A stretch of 51,711 nucleotides of DNA from Nesterenkonia halophila (GCF_009467795.1 NZ_WIAX01000003.1:1-51711); one strand, 5' to 3'. Numbered from the stretch's first letter, positions 32,884 to 45,815 are shown. Translations and numbers: made by a program. Notes: a model not told the origin generated them from the sequence alone.

Positions 32884-33630
32884 ATGAGCTATGACCTCAT
32901 TCTGCTCCGCCACGGGCAGAGCGACTGGAACGAGAAGAACCTCTTCACCGGATGGGTGGACGTCCCGCTCACCGAGCAGGGGCGCACCGAGGCGGCCCGC
33001 GGCGGCGAGCTGCTGGCCGAGCACGACCTGCTGCCCGACGTCGTCCACACCTCGCTGCTGCAGCGGGCGATCACCACCGCCCACCTGGCGCTGGAGACCG
33101 CCGACCGGCTGTGGATCCCGGTGACGCGCCACTGGCGGCTCAACGAGCGCCACTACGGCGCGCTGCAGGGCAAGGACAAGGCCCAGACCCTGGAGACCTA
33201 CGGCGAGGACCAGTTCATGACCTGGCGCCGCTCCTACGACACCCCGCCGCCGGAGCTCGACGCCGACGACGAGTACTCGCAGGTCGGCGACCCGCGCTAC
33301 GCCGACCTCGGCGACGCGGTGCCGCGCACCGAGTGCCTGAAGGACGTCGTCGAGCGCTTCCTGCCCTACTGGGAGTCCTCGGTGATCCCGGACCTGAAGG
33401 ACGGGAAGACGGTGCTGCTGGCCGCGCACGGCAACTCGCTGCGCGCGCTGGTGAAGTACCTCGACGGCGTCGGCGACGAAGACATCGCCGGGCTGAACAT
33501 CCCCACCGGCATCCCGCTGCACTACCGGCTGGACGAGAACTTCGCCCCGCTCAACCCCGGCGGCACCTACCTGGACCCGGAGGCGGCGCAGGACGCCATC
33601 CAGGCGGTGGCGAACCAGGGCAAGAAGTAG
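32884..33630 (+). CDS. gpmA: 2,3-bisphosphoglycerate-dependent phosphoglycerate mutase
   Basis: This 248-residue glycolytic enzyme interconverts 3- and 2-phosphoglycerate. The phospho-His loop is [16 protein letters not shown] with His10; the general acid/base region is [15 protein letters not shown]; the second catalytic His is in [20 protein letters not shown] lies about 12 bases before the ATG. Together with phoU and senX3-regX3 it matches the gpm-senX3-regX3 neighbourhood known in mycobacteria and relatives. Confidence 0.96.
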   Translation: MSYDLILLRHGQSDWNEKNLFTGWVDVPLTEQGRTEAARGGELLAEHDLLPDVVHTSLLQRAITTAHLALETADRLWIPVTRHWRLNERHYGALQGKDKAQTLETYGEDQFMTWRRSYDTPPPELDADDEYSQVGDPRYADLGDAVPRTECLKDVVERFLPYWESSVIPDLKDGKTVLLAAHGNSLRALVKYLDGVGDEDIAGLNIPTGIPLHYRLDENFAPLNPGGTYLDPEAAQDAIQAVANQGKK

Positions 33631-33660
33631 GGCCAGGAGCCCGGTCCCGCGGCCGCTGAG

Positions 33661-33744
33661 CATGCATCGAGCGGGGGACTCCCCGCCGTCCCGACCGGTC
33701 TGACCGGATCCGGACGGCGAGAGGTCCCCCGCTCGACGTGCATG
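33661..33744. terminator. Long nested bidirectional terminator
   Basis: An outer stem pairs the region CATGCATCGAGCGGGGGAC (from 33661) with GTCCCCCGCTCGACGTGCATG (to 33744), and an inner stem pairs GCCGTCC with GGACGGC. It lies between convergent gpmA and phoU. Confidence 0.85.
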
Positions 33745-33767
33745 CGGCCGGGTGAGGAGCCCTCAGC

Positions 33768-34424
33768 TCACTCGGCGGCCTTCGCGTCCCACTCGCCGGT
33801 GACGAGATAGGCCACCTTGTTCGACACTGCCACCGCGTGGTCGCCGAAGCGCTCGAAGTAGCGGCTGGCCAGCGTGCAGTCTGCCGTCGTCGCCGCCGAG
33901 GCCTCCCAGTCCTCCTCGGCGATCAGCGTGAAGATCGATCGGTGCAGCTCGTTGATCTGCTCGTTGATCTCGGTGACCTCCCGGGCGACGGCCAGGTCAC
34001 GGGTCTCCAGCAGCTCGGTGACCTTCCGCCCGCCGGTCACCGAATGCTCGGCCATCCGGGAGAACACCGGCTTCAGGTGGTCGGGGGCGACGTGGTCCGG
34101 GAAGCGCAGCCGCACCAGCTGGGCGATGTGCCGGGCCAGGTCCCCCATCCGCTCCAGCGAGGCGCTCATCCGCAGCGCGCCGACGATCATCCGCAGGTCC
34201 GAGGCGACCGGACCCTGCAGGGCGAGCAGGTCGATGGCGTGCTCGTCGAGGTCGTTCTGCAGCGCGTCGATGCGCTGGTCGGCGGCGATGACCTCGTCGG
34301 CCAGCTGGACGTCGGCGTCCTCGAACGCCCGGCGCGCCTTGTCCATCGCCTCGGCCGCCAGCGTCGAGATCCGGATCAGCTCGTCCCCGAGCTTCTGGAG
34401 GTCTTCCTGAAAGAGCGTGCGCAC
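33768..34424 (-). CDS. phoU: Phosphate-signalling regulator PhoU
   Basis: This 218-residue all-helical protein has two PhoU three-helix repeats, about 1-105 (FQEDLQKLGDELIRISTLAA) and 115-210 (FSRMAEHSVTGGRKVTELLE). Metal-binding acidic motifs ERMGDLARHIAQL and ERFGDHAVAVSNK are present. PhoU links phosphate transport to the sensor kinase and keeps it off when phosphate is ample. I choose GTG 34424, preceded by AAAGGA, over a start 183 bases upstream that would cover the promoter region. It is divergent from senX3. Confidence 0.94.
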   Translation of the reverse strand: MRTLFQEDLQKLGDELIRISTLAAEAMDKARRAFEDADVQLADEVIAADQRIDALQNDLDEHAIDLLALQGPVASDLRMIVGALRMSASLERMGDLARHIAQLVRLRFPDHVAPDHLKPVFSRMAEHSVTGGRKVTELLETRDLAVAREVTEINEQINELHRSIFTLIAEEDWEASAATTADCTLASRYFERFGDHAVAVSNKVAYLVTGEWDAKAAE

Positions 34425-34576
34425 GTGACCGGAGTCCTTTCGTCGAGTCGCGCCGGGAGGCGTCGGTGTCCTGCGGGGCATGCGGCCGGCCCCGCGGGGC
34501 GTCGGCTCGGCCGTTGCGCCCCGCGGGCGGACCCGGTGCCGCGTCCATCCCCGACGGACCAGGTTCGCCCAGCGAT

Positions 34577-34627
34577 GTGAACGTGGAACGGGGGTCCAGT
34601 CAACCACCAGGTGAACGATTGTTGAAC
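34577..34627. promoter_or_regulatory. PHO-box-like repeats between phoU and senX3
   Basis: TGAAC occurs at 34612-34616 and 34623-34627, exactly 11 bases apart; on the minus strand this reads GTTCAAC and GTTCACC. Further copies are TGAAC at 34578-34582 and TGGAAC at 34584-34589. Direct repeats of GTTCACC every 11 bp are the PhoP/RegX3 box in actinobacteria. They lie upstream of both divergent genes and suggest autoregulation. Confidence 0.6.
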
Positions 34628-34687
34628 CCCGTCGACGGAAAGGGACTCACGGCGACGAATGCATGAACACATGCCTAAGGTGGACCC

Positions 34688-36010
34688 GTGGACCCCGTCA
34701 TCATCGCCATCCTCGCCGGACTCGCCGGTCTCGCCCTCGGCGTGGCCGGGATGCACGCGTTCCGCGTGAGCGAACGGCAGCGCGTCGCCGGGATCGACGT
34801 CGACGAGCCGGCCATGCCGCCCGGGGCCACTGAGGTGCTCGCCTCGCTGGGGCTGGCCTATCTCGTCGTCGACACCGTCGACGGCGTCGTCCGCGCCAAC
34901 CCGGCCGCGTACGCCTTCGGCCTGGTCCGGGGCCACACAGTGGTCCACCAGGAGCTGCTGGGGATGACCGCCCGGGTCCGCGCCGACGGGGTGATCCTCG
35001 ACGAGGATCGCGAGCTGCCCCGCGGGCTGCAGGGCGAGTCCAGCATCGTGCTGCATCTGCGCGTGGCCCCGCTGGGCGAGGAATACATCCTGATCCTGGC
35101 CGACGACCGCACAGAGTTCGTCCGCACCCAGGCGATGCGCAACGACTTCGTCGCCAACGTTTCCCACGAGCTGAAGACTCCGGTCGGGGCGATCTCGCTG
35201 CTGACCGAGACGCTGGAGGACGCCGCCGACGACGAGGTCGCCGTCCGCCGTTTCGCCCAGCGCCTGCACCGCGAGTCCGACCGGCTCTCCGAGCTGGTCC
35301 AGGACATCATCGACTTCTCCCGCGTGCAGGGCGAGAACGTGCTGCGCGCCGAGTCCGCGGTGGATCTGCAGGAGGTGATCTCCGACGCCGTCGACCGCAC
35401 CCGGCTGCCGGCCGAGTCCAAGGGGATCGACCTGCGCGTCGGCGGGTCGGCGCCGCGCCCGGTCCACGGCGACCACGACCAGCTGACCATGGCCTTCCGG
35501 AATCTCATCGACAACGCGGTGCGCTACTCGCCGGAGAAGACCCGGGTGGGCGTCGGGCTGACCTCGCGCGACGGCATCGCCCAGGTGACGATCACCGATC
35601 AGGGGATGGGGATCGACGCCGAGGAGCAGGAGCGCGTCTTCGAGCGCTTCTACCGGGTCGACGCCGCGCGCTCGCGGGAGACCGGCGGCACCGGCCTGGG
35701 GCTGAGCATCGTCAAGCACGTCTTCGCCAACCACGGCGGCGACGTCTCGCTGTGGTCCCAGCCGGGGAAGGGCTCGACCTTCACCGTGCGGCTGCCCGAG
35801 CGGGACTCCAGCCTGGACACCGGCGAGACGCCGACGACGCTGCCGGCGGCGACGGCGGCGCCCGAGGGGCCGGGTAGGCCCGACGAGCCCGCGGCGGAGC
35901 GGACCGTCGCCGAGCAACACGACGCAGACCAGACCAGTGGAGAGCAGCGGGGCGGGCAGGCCGGCGGCGCCTCGGCCGGCCGCACCGCCGATGAAGGAGG
36001 AACAGCGTGA
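34688..36010 (+). CDS. senX3: Phosphate-sensing histidine kinase SenX3
   Basis: This 440-residue sensor kinase has an N-terminal membrane helix (about 4-25), a PAS-like domain (about 45-145) and phospho-acceptor His160 in FVANVSHELKTPVGAI. The ATPase domain shows NLIDNAVRYS (N box), DQGMGID (G1) and GGTGLGLSIVKH (G2). The last 60 residues form a Pro/Ala/Glu-rich tail. The GTG start lies 6 bases after -10 TAAGGT (34676-34681), a leaderless arrangement. It overlaps regX3 by 4 bases. Confidence 0.95.
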   Translation: MDPVIIAILAGLAGLALGVAGMHAFRVSERQRVAGIDVDEPAMPPGATEVLASLGLAYLVVDTVDGVVRANPAAYAFGLVRGHTVVHQELLGMTARVRADGVILDEDRELPRGLQGESSIVLHLRVAPLGEEYILILADDRTEFVRTQAMRNDFVANVSHELKTPVGAISLLTETLEDAADDEVAVRRFAQRLHRESDRLSELVQDIIDFSRVQGENVLRAESAVDLQEVISDAVDRTRLPAESKGIDLRVGGSAPRPVHGDHDQLTMAFRNLIDNAVRYSPEKTRVGVGLTSRDGIAQVTITDQGMGIDAEEQERVFERFYRVDAARSRETGGTGLGLSIVKHVFANHGGDVSLWSQPGKGSTFTVRLPERDSSLDTGETPTTLPAATAAPEGPGRPDEPAAERTVAEQHDADQTSGEQRGGQAGGASAGRTADEGGTA

Positions 36011-36687
36011 CCAGGATTCTCATCGTCGAAGACGAGGCCTCGTTCTCCGAGGCCCTGTCATACACTCTTGAGAAGGAGGGGTATGACGTCTCCGTCGCCG
36101 ACGACGGGTTCCAGGCGGTGGACCTGTTCGACCAGGAGAGCCCCGACCTGGTGCTGCTCGACCTGATGCTGCCGGGGCAGCCCGGCACCGAGGTCTGCCG
36201 GCAGATCCGGCAGCGCTCCAACGTGCCGGTCATCATGCTCACCGCCAAGGACGACGAGGTGGACAAGGTCGTCGGGCTCGAGCTCGGCGCCGACGACTAC
36301 GTCACCAAGCCCTACTCCTCCCGCGAGCTGCTGGCCCGGGTGCGCGCGGTGCTGCGCCGCCATGTCGACCCCGAGGTCGAGGACACCTCGATCGTCTCGG
36401 CCGGGCCGGTGCGCATGGACGTCGAGCGGCACAGCGTCGTGGTCGACCAGGAGGAGATCGGGCTGCCCCTGAAGGAGTTCGAGCTGCTGGAGATGCTGCT
36501 GCGCAACTCCGGCCGCGTGCTCACCCGCGGTCAGCTGATCGACCGCGTCTGGGGCTCGGACTACGTCGGCGACACCAAGACGCTGGACGTGCACGTCAAG
36601 CGGCTGCGCGCCAAGCTGGAGCCGGACCCGTCGCAGCCGCAGCACCTGATCACCGTGCGCGGGCTGGGGTACAAGTTCGAGGGCTGA
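36007..36687 (+). CDS. regX3: Phosphate-response regulator RegX3
   Basis: This 226-residue OmpR/PhoB-type regulator is the partner of SenX3. The receiver domain has phospho-acceptor Asp52 (LLDLMLPG), Thr79 and Lys101. The C-terminal winged helix (about 130-226) has FELLEMLLRNSGRVLTRGQL, DVHVKRLRAKLE and the wing VRGLGYKFE. GGAGGAA lies just before the GTG, which overlaps the senX3 stop. Known members control phosphate uptake genes and alkaline phosphatases, so phoX in this window is a likely target. Confidence 0.95.
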   Translation: MTRILIVEDEASFSEALSYTLEKEGYDVSVADDGFQAVDLFDQESPDLVLLDLMLPGQPGTEVCRQIRQRSNVPVIMLTAKDDEVDKVVGLELGADDYVTKPYSSRELLARVRAVLRRHVDPEVEDTSIVSAGPVRMDVERHSVVVDQEEIGLPLKEFELLEMLLRNSGRVLTRGQLIDRVWGSDYVGDTKTLDVHVKRLRAKLEPDPSQPQHLITVRGLGYKFEG

Positions 36688-36694
36688 GTCCCGA

Positions 36695-36700
36695 TAGACT
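36695..36700 (+). promoter_or_regulatory. -10 element of purH
   Basis: TAGACT gives a predicted start near 36707 and a leader of about 35 bases carrying an AAGGAG ribosome-binding site. Confidence 0.45.
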
Positions 36701-36741
36701 GGTCGCGAGCCCCACCCGCGCGACGGAGAGAAGGAGTGTGC

Positions 36742-38412
<1,671 letters not shown>

Positions 38413-38486
38413 TCGCGCGCGCGGCCGCCGGCCGCGCCGGACCCGCGATCACCAGGTATGAACACCCTCGGAAGGGGTGATGGTCA

Positions 38487-39821
38487 GTGTCGGAGCAGCT
38501 GGACGAGCTCACCGAGATGGTCCGCGACGAGCGGCTCACCGAGCTGCGCCGTGCGCTGGAGGAGCACGCGGTCGGAGACATCGTCGACTTCCTCGAGCGC
38601 CTCGGCGTCCGGGAGCGGGCAGTGGCCTTCCGACTGCTGCCCAAGGATCAGGCGGTCGACGTCTTCGACATGCTCGACCAGGCGCTGCAGCATGAGATCA
38701 TCGAGGGCCTGAAGGACGTCGACGTCGCGCTGTTCTTCGACGCGCTCGACCCGGACGACCGCGTCCGGCTGATGGACGAGATGCCGGCCTCGGTGGCGCG
38801 GAAGATGATGCGCCATCTGGACCCGCGCGAGCGGAGCCTGACCAACATCGTGCTGGGGTACCCCTCCGGCACGATCGGCCGGCAGATGAGTCCGGAGTTC
38901 GTCGCCGTCCCCGAGCACTGGACCGTCGGGCAGGCGCTGGAGAAGGTGCGGCGGGCCGGCGCCGACGCGGAGACGCTCTACACGCTGCCGGTGGTCGATC
39001 GTCAGCGTCTGCTCAAGGGCGTGGTCTCGCTGCGCGTGCTGGTCTCGGCCGACGAGGACGAGGCGGTCGAGGACCTGATGACCGAGGTGGACTCGGTCGA
39101 CGCCGATCTGCCCGCCGAGGAGGCCGCACGGCTGTGCGCCGACCGCAAGCACCTGGCCATGCCGGTCACCGACTCCGAACACCGGGTGGTGGGCATCTTC
39201 ACCGTCGACGACGCGCTGGACATCCTCGAGCGGGCCGAGTCCGAGGACGCCGCCCGCCACGGCGGTGCCGAGCCGCTGCACCGGCCGTATCTGTCCACAC
39301 CGGTGCTGCGCATCATGCGCACCCGCGTGGTGTGGCTCTTCGTGCTGGCGATCGGCGGCACGCTGACGGTGCAGGTGCTCGACGTCTTCGAGGCCACGCT
39401 CTCGCAGCTGGTGGTCCTGAGCCTCTTCATCCCGCTGCTGATCGGCATCGGCGGCAACACCGGCAACCAGGCGGCCACCACAGTCACCCGCGCGCTGGCG
39501 CTGGGCGACGTGAGCACGCGCGACGCGCTACAGGTGGCCTGGCGCGAACTGCGGGTCGGGGCCACGCTGGGCTCGACGCTGGGCGTGCTGGGGCTGCTGG
39601 GCGTCGGGTTCACCTACACATGGGACATCGGCGTCGTCATCGGCCTGACCCTGGTGGCGCTCTGCACGCTGGCCGCCTCGGCGGGCGGGCTGATGCCGCT
39701 GCTGGGCAAGAAGCTCGGCGCCGATCCCGCCGTCTTCGCCAACCCGTTCATCTCCACCTTCGTCGACGCCTCCGGGCTGGTCGTCTACTTCCTCATCGCC
39801 CGCGCGGTGTTGGGGATCTGA
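38487..39821 (+). CDS. mgtE: Magnesium transporter MgtE
   Basis: This 444-residue Mg2+ channel has an N-terminal acidic MgtE_N domain (about 5-125, with LPKDQAVDVFDMLDQ), paired CBS domains (about 130-255) that close the pore when Mg2+ is bound, and five membrane helices (about 280-444). The signature GIGGNTGNQAATTVTRALALGD is at the pore-forming part. The GTG start has GGAAGGGG upstream. It is followed by a perfect 17-bp hairpin. Confidence 0.95.
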   Translation: MSEQLDELTEMVRDERLTELRRALEEHAVGDIVDFLERLGVRERAVAFRLLPKDQAVDVFDMLDQALQHEIIEGLKDVDVALFFDALDPDDRVRLMDEMPASVARKMMRHLDPRERSLTNIVLGYPSGTIGRQMSPEFVAVPEHWTVGQALEKVRRAGADAETLYTLPVVDRQRLLKGVVSLRVLVSADEDEAVEDLMTEVDSVDADLPAEEAARLCADRKHLAMPVTDSEHRVVGIFTVDDALDILERAESEDAARHGGAEPLHRPYLSTPVLRIMRTRVVWLFVLAIGGTLTVQVLDVFEATLSQLVVLSLFIPLLIGIGGNTGNQAATTVTRALALGDVSTRDALQVAWRELRVGATLGSTLGVLGLLGVGFTYTWDIGVVIGLTLVALCTLAASAGGLMPLLGKKLGADPAVFANPFISTFVDASGLVVYFLIARAVLGI

Positions 39822-39862
39822 CCCGCCCCGTCCGTCTCCGGAGCATCGGGCCCGACGCCCGA

Positions 39863-39904
39863 CGGCGGCTCGACGCCGGCGCCGACACCGGCGTCGAGCC
39901 GCCG
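39863..39904 (+). terminator. Terminator after mgtE
   Basis: CGGCGGCTCGACGCCGG (39863-39879) pairs perfectly with 39888-39904 around an 8-base loop. Confidence 0.85.
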
Positions 39905-39915
39905 CCGACCTCCGG

Positions 39916-39921
39916 TAGATT
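39916..39921 (+). promoter_or_regulatory. -10 element of icd
   Basis: TAGATT lies 12 bases after the mgtE terminator. The predicted icd leader is about 145 bases, the longest in this window; I see no clear riboswitch in it. Confidence 0.45.
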
Positions 39922-40072
39922 GGGAACTGTTCCGCGAGCGGACTGCTCCGATCGAGCCCGGCCCCGTCCGGGGTCCGACGGGGCGGCGCTCGGCGAGGCG
40001 GCCGGTCTGCGCACCGCCGACCTCGACACCTGCTGATCCCGACCCCAGACCCCGAGGGAGACGTTCCTGCCG

Positions 40073-42292
<2,220 letters not shown>

Positions 42293-42332
42293 CCTCGACG
42301 CCTCCGACCGTCTCCGACGGCGACATCTGAGC

Positions 42333-42364
42333 ACGGGCCGGCTCCCCGCGAGGAGCCGGCCCGT
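42333..42364 (+). terminator. Terminator after icd
   Basis: ACGGGCCGGCTCC (42333-42345) pairs perfectly with GGAGCCGGCCCGT (42352-42364) around a 6-base loop. A -10 TAGGAT for the next gene follows at 42375-42380. Confidence 0.85.
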
Positions 42365-42447
42365 CGTCGTCTCGTAGGATGGTGACTCGGAGCACGCCGG
42401 TGCTCCGCAGCTGAGCGCCAGTTCATCGTCGACTCATCGGAGGGGCC

Positions 42448-43365
42448 GTGACTTCCCGGATCCATCTCACCCACGCAGCACCGGAGCCGCTGATCGAGGG
42501 GCTGAGGGCCCAGGGGGCCGAGATCGTCGGAGCCTACGAAGGTCCCACGGGGGTGATCGTCACAGGGATGTTCGCCGAGCTGGATCTGGACCGGCTCCTC
42601 GAGGACAACCCGCAGGCGGAGTGGGTGCAGCTGCCCAGCGCCGGCATCGAGGCCTATGCCCCGACGATGGCGCGCTTCCCCGAGCGGACCTGGACCTCGG
42701 CGAAGGGCGCCTATGCCGAACCGGTCGGCGAGCACGGGCTGCTGCTGACCCTGGCGGCGCTGCGCCGGCTGACCGAGCGGGCCCGCGCGAAGACCTGGGG
42801 CGAGGCGCACGGAGAGTCGCTGCACGGGCTGCGCTGCGTCGTCGTCGGCGCCGGGGGAGTGGCCGCCGAGATGGTCCGGCTCTACAAGGCCTTCCGCACC
42901 CATGTCACCGTGGTGCGGCGCAGCTCCGCCCCGCTCGACGGCGCCGACCGCACGGTGAGCTTCGACCAGCTGGACGAGGTGCTCGACGGCGCCGACGTCC
43001 TCGGGCTCGCCGCCGCCGTCACCCCGGAGACCGAGCGGATGATCGGGGCCGCGCAGCTCGATCGGCTCGCCGAGTCCGCCGTGGTCGTCAACGTCGGCCG
43101 CGGTCGGCTGGTCGACCAGGAGGCGCTGGTCTCCGCGCTGCGCGCCGAACGGCTCGGCGGGGCGGGACTGGACGTCACGGATCCGGAGCCGCTGCCCGAC
43201 GGTCACCCGCTCTGGGAGCTGGAGAACTGCCTGATCACCCCGCACACCGCCGACACCCCGGAGATGGTGGCGCCGCTGCTGCGCGAGCGGGTGCTGACCA
43301 ACCACCGTCGGCTGCGCGACGGCGAGGAGCCGATCGGCGTGGCCAGCCCTGAGCGGGGCTACTGA
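42448..43365 (+). CDS. D-isomer-specific 2-hydroxyacid dehydrogenase
   Basis: This 305-residue NAD(P)-dependent oxidoreductase has the cofactor-binding motif VVVGAGGVAAEMV in the central domain. The catalytic set is Arg in NVGRGRLVD, Glu in GLDVTDPEPLP and His in LITPHTADTPE. It is shorter and more divergent than phosphoglycerate dehydrogenase, and falls near glyoxylate/hydroxypyruvate reductases; the substrate cannot be named. The start is GTG with GGAGGGG upstream. Confidence 0.88.
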   Translation: MTSRIHLTHAAPEPLIEGLRAQGAEIVGAYEGPTGVIVTGMFAELDLDRLLEDNPQAEWVQLPSAGIEAYAPTMARFPERTWTSAKGAYAEPVGEHGLLLTLAALRRLTERARAKTWGEAHGESLHGLRCVVVGAGGVAAEMVRLYKAFRTHVTVVRRSSAPLDGADRTVSFDQLDEVLDGADVLGLAAAVTPETERMIGAAQLDRLAESAVVVNVGRGRLVDQEALVSALRAERLGGAGLDVTDPEPLPDGHPLWELENCLITPHTADTPEMVAPLLRERVLTNHRRLRDGEEPIGVASPERGY

Positions 43366-43457
43366 GCCGCCGGCCGTCGCGCGCGGCGGCCGGGGCGGCG
43401 GCCTGAGACCCGAGGAGGGAGCTCGACGACGAGCTCCCCAGGAGAGGAGAAGCAGAG

Positions 43458-43991
43458 ATGGCCCATGTGCTGACGATCGACGGGCGGACCCCGAGCCTCG
43501 GCGACGGGGTGTTCCTGGCCCCGACCGCCGCGGTCACCGGAGACGTGACCCTGGCAGAGGGCGCCTCGGCCTTCTACAACACCTCGCTGCGCGGCGACTC
43601 CGCGCCCATCCGCGTCGGGGCCGGGACCAATGTCCAGGACGGCGCGGTGCTGCACGCCGACGCCGGGTTCCCGTGCACGCTCGGCGACTCGGTGTCGATC
43701 GGGCACGGCGCGGTGGTGCACGGATGCACCGTCGGCGACGGGTCGCTGATCGGGATGGGCGCGACGGTGATGAACGGCGCCGTGGTCGGCGAGCAGTCGT
43801 TGGTCGCCGCCGGGGCGGTGGTGCTCGAGGGCACCGAGATCCCGCCGCGGTCGCTGGTGGCCGGGGTGCCGGGCAAGGTCCGTCGGGAGCTGACCGACGA
43901 GGAGGTCGCCGGCCTGGCCCGCAACGCCGAGACCTACCACCGGCTGCGCGATGCGCACCGGGCGGCGACCGGGGACGACGCGCAGGACTGA
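43458..43991 (+). CDS. Gamma-type carbonic anhydrase-like protein
   Basis: This 177-residue protein is a left-handed beta-helix of hexapeptide repeats with a C-terminal helix, as in YrdA/PaaY/CamH. The three metal-binding histidines of the family are present: His66 (VLHAD), His83 (IGHGAVV) and His88 (VHGC). Such trimers hydrate CO2 or have lost that activity. GAGGAGAAG lies before the ATG. It follows the hydroxyacid dehydrogenase and may share its transcript. Confidence 0.9.
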   Translation: MAHVLTIDGRTPSLGDGVFLAPTAAVTGDVTLAEGASAFYNTSLRGDSAPIRVGAGTNVQDGAVLHADAGFPCTLGDSVSIGHGAVVHGCTVGDGSLIGMGATVMNGAVVGEQSLVAAGAVVLEGTEIPPRSLVAGVPGKVRRELTDEEVAGLARNAETYHRLRDAHRAATGDDAQD

Positions 43992-44173
43992 GCGCGGCCG
44001 GGCCGGAGGGACCCGGATCGGAGCATTCCGGGCCGACGGAGCGTCCCGGGACGAGTGCGAAGGGCCTGTGGAGATCGGTTTGCTCGGTTTTCGGTGATCC
44101 AGAACGATGATCGGGTGCGTCCCTCCGGGGCGTCACCGCCGTGCCCCGATCACTCGTCTCAGGAGAGGACCTC

Positions 44174-44968
44174 ATGCCTCAGATCGTTCCGCCCTCCGCC
44201 CGCCTCGCTCCGCGCGCCGCCGCCGGCGTCGCGCTGCTGACGCTGACCGCCTGCGGAGGCGGCGGCGAGGATCCCGCCGCCGAGGTGAGCCAGACCCCGG
44301 AGGTGCCTCCGGCTCCGGAGTACACCGAGATCGAGTCCGACATCTGGGACACGATGCTCGCCGCCGAGTCGGTCACGCTCTCGGTGGAGCTGTCCGCCGC
44401 GTTGATGAATCCACAGGCCTCGTCGGATGCCGTGGTGGAGCAGGAGTACGCCGGCAGCCTCGACGGAACGGCGTCGACGTTCCACGAACTCAACGACGGC
44501 GTCACCACGGAGAGGCACATGCTCGAGGACGCCATCTACGTTCCCGGCGCGCGGGAGCTGGAGTCCATCGCCCGAGCCTCGGGAGAGGCTTTCTCGGCTG
44601 AGGACTTCGCCGCCGAGTTCGAGGGCACGTGGGTCGACTACAGCGGACAGGTCGATCGTTCGCAGGCCTCCACCGCCGCCTTCCTGGAGCAGATGCGCTC
44701 CAGCATGCAGGACAGCGGGGCGGCGAGCAGCCTCGAGGGCGAGGCCGAGACCCGCGAGGGCGAGGACGTCTGGGTCTACTCCGGCGGTGGCGTGGAGGCC
44801 GTGGTCCGTGCCGGCGACGAGCCCGTCCTGCTGAGCTATGCCGGTGAGAGCGGCGGCGAGTCCGTCGACCTGACCTTCGAGGACTGGGACGCGTCCGAGG
44901 GGCCGGAGGAGCCCGCCGAGGAGGATGTGCTGTCCCTCGACGAGGTCCGCGCCATCGTGACCGGCTGA
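44174..44968 (+). CDS. Lipoprotein of unknown function, full-length copy
   Basis: This 264-residue lipoprotein has a signal peptide ending at lipobox LTAC with Cys27, a Pro/Glu linker, and a body with features of LppX/LprAFG-like folds (EGTWVDYSGQ; GEDVWVYSGGGVEAVVRAGD; EPVLLSYAGESG), though I cannot assign a family with certainty. I choose ATG 44174 with AGGAGAGG before it. A truncated paralog follows directly, so the locus is a tandem duplication. Confidence 0.75.
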   Translation: MPQIVPPSARLAPRAAAGVALLTLTACGGGGEDPAAEVSQTPEVPPAPEYTEIESDIWDTMLAAESVTLSVELSAALMNPQASSDAVVEQEYAGSLDGTASTFHELNDGVTTERHMLEDAIYVPGARELESIARASGEAFSAEDFAAEFEGTWVDYSGQVDRSQASTAAFLEQMRSSMQDSGAASSLEGEAETREGEDVWVYSGGGVEAVVRAGDEPVLLSYAGESGGESVDLTFEDWDASEGPEEPAEEDVLSLDEVRAIVTG

Positions 44969-45018
44969 TCGGCGGGAGCTGCTCGTGGCCCCGCTGACTC
45001 CCGCCGAGCGACTCCAGG

Positions 45019-45567
45019 GTGTGCTCTTCTGCAGGAAGGACCTCGACCGACTCATGGTCCGATACCGACGCGACGTACCGCGCAGTGCGTGACGAGACGG
45101 TGATCAGCAGGGCTCGGCTCGCCGGCGACGTCTACTATGACCCGACCCCGATTCTGCTGGACTCTCTGAGCCGAGCCGTGGAGAACACGGAGATCCCCGA
45201 GCACGCCCGCGACGAGGCCGCGGGGACGTGGGTCGAATGGAAGGAGAAGGAAGGCGTTGAGAGCCGGACGACCGAGCGGTTCCTGGAACACCTCCGCCGT
45301 GCGCTGGAGGGCCGGGAACCGCTCGTCACGTTCGACGGCGAGACTCGGACCCGCGACGGCGAGAACGTCTGGGTCTACTCGGACGGCGTCTTCGAGACCG
45401 TCGTCCGCCCCGGGGAGGATCCGGTGCTGCTGAGCTGCGTCCGGGAGGCCAGGGACGGGGCCTTCGAGCTGAGGTTCAGCGACTGGTACTCCTCGGAGGG
45501 CCCGGGGGTGCCTCCCGAGCAGAAGACGATGCCGCGCGCCGAGCTCGGCGAGCTGCTGGCCGGCTGA
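45019..45567 (+). pseudogene. Truncated paralog of the preceding lipoprotein
   Basis: The C-terminal 150 residues align with the upstream lipoprotein along their length: GTWVEW against GTWVDY, ENVWVYSDGVFETVVRPGED against DVWVYSGGGVEAVVRAGDEP, PVLLSCVRE against PVLLSYAGE, and DWYSSEGP against DWDASEGP. The signal peptide, lipobox and first 90 or so residues are missing, and the GTG at 45019 has no convincing ribosome-binding site. It would make a non-exported protein and is best read as a 5'-truncated duplicate, although the remaining frame is intact. Confidence 0.65.
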
Positions 45568-45815
45568 GCCCTCGGCCGGCCGCGGTCAGTGGACGGCCAG
45601 GATCCGCCGAGCAGGTGGGCGGCTCCTCGACGCCTCGTGGGAGCTCGCCCAGAGTTCGGCCGAGGACCCGCTCTCGGCCTTTCCTCGAGCCCTCGGCGAT
45701 GACCATCATGGCCACAGACCGTCCGCCCGGACGGTCTCCACGACCACCCGCGGGGCCGTCCGCGGCGGTCGTCGGCAGAGCCTCCGCGGAGGCACGACGA
45801 GGGAGGTGCAGACGT

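Noticed and set aside
33661..33744. Large inverted repeat as a possible insertion-sequence end
   Set aside because: It is a nested hairpin between convergent genes with no transposase, best explained as a terminator.
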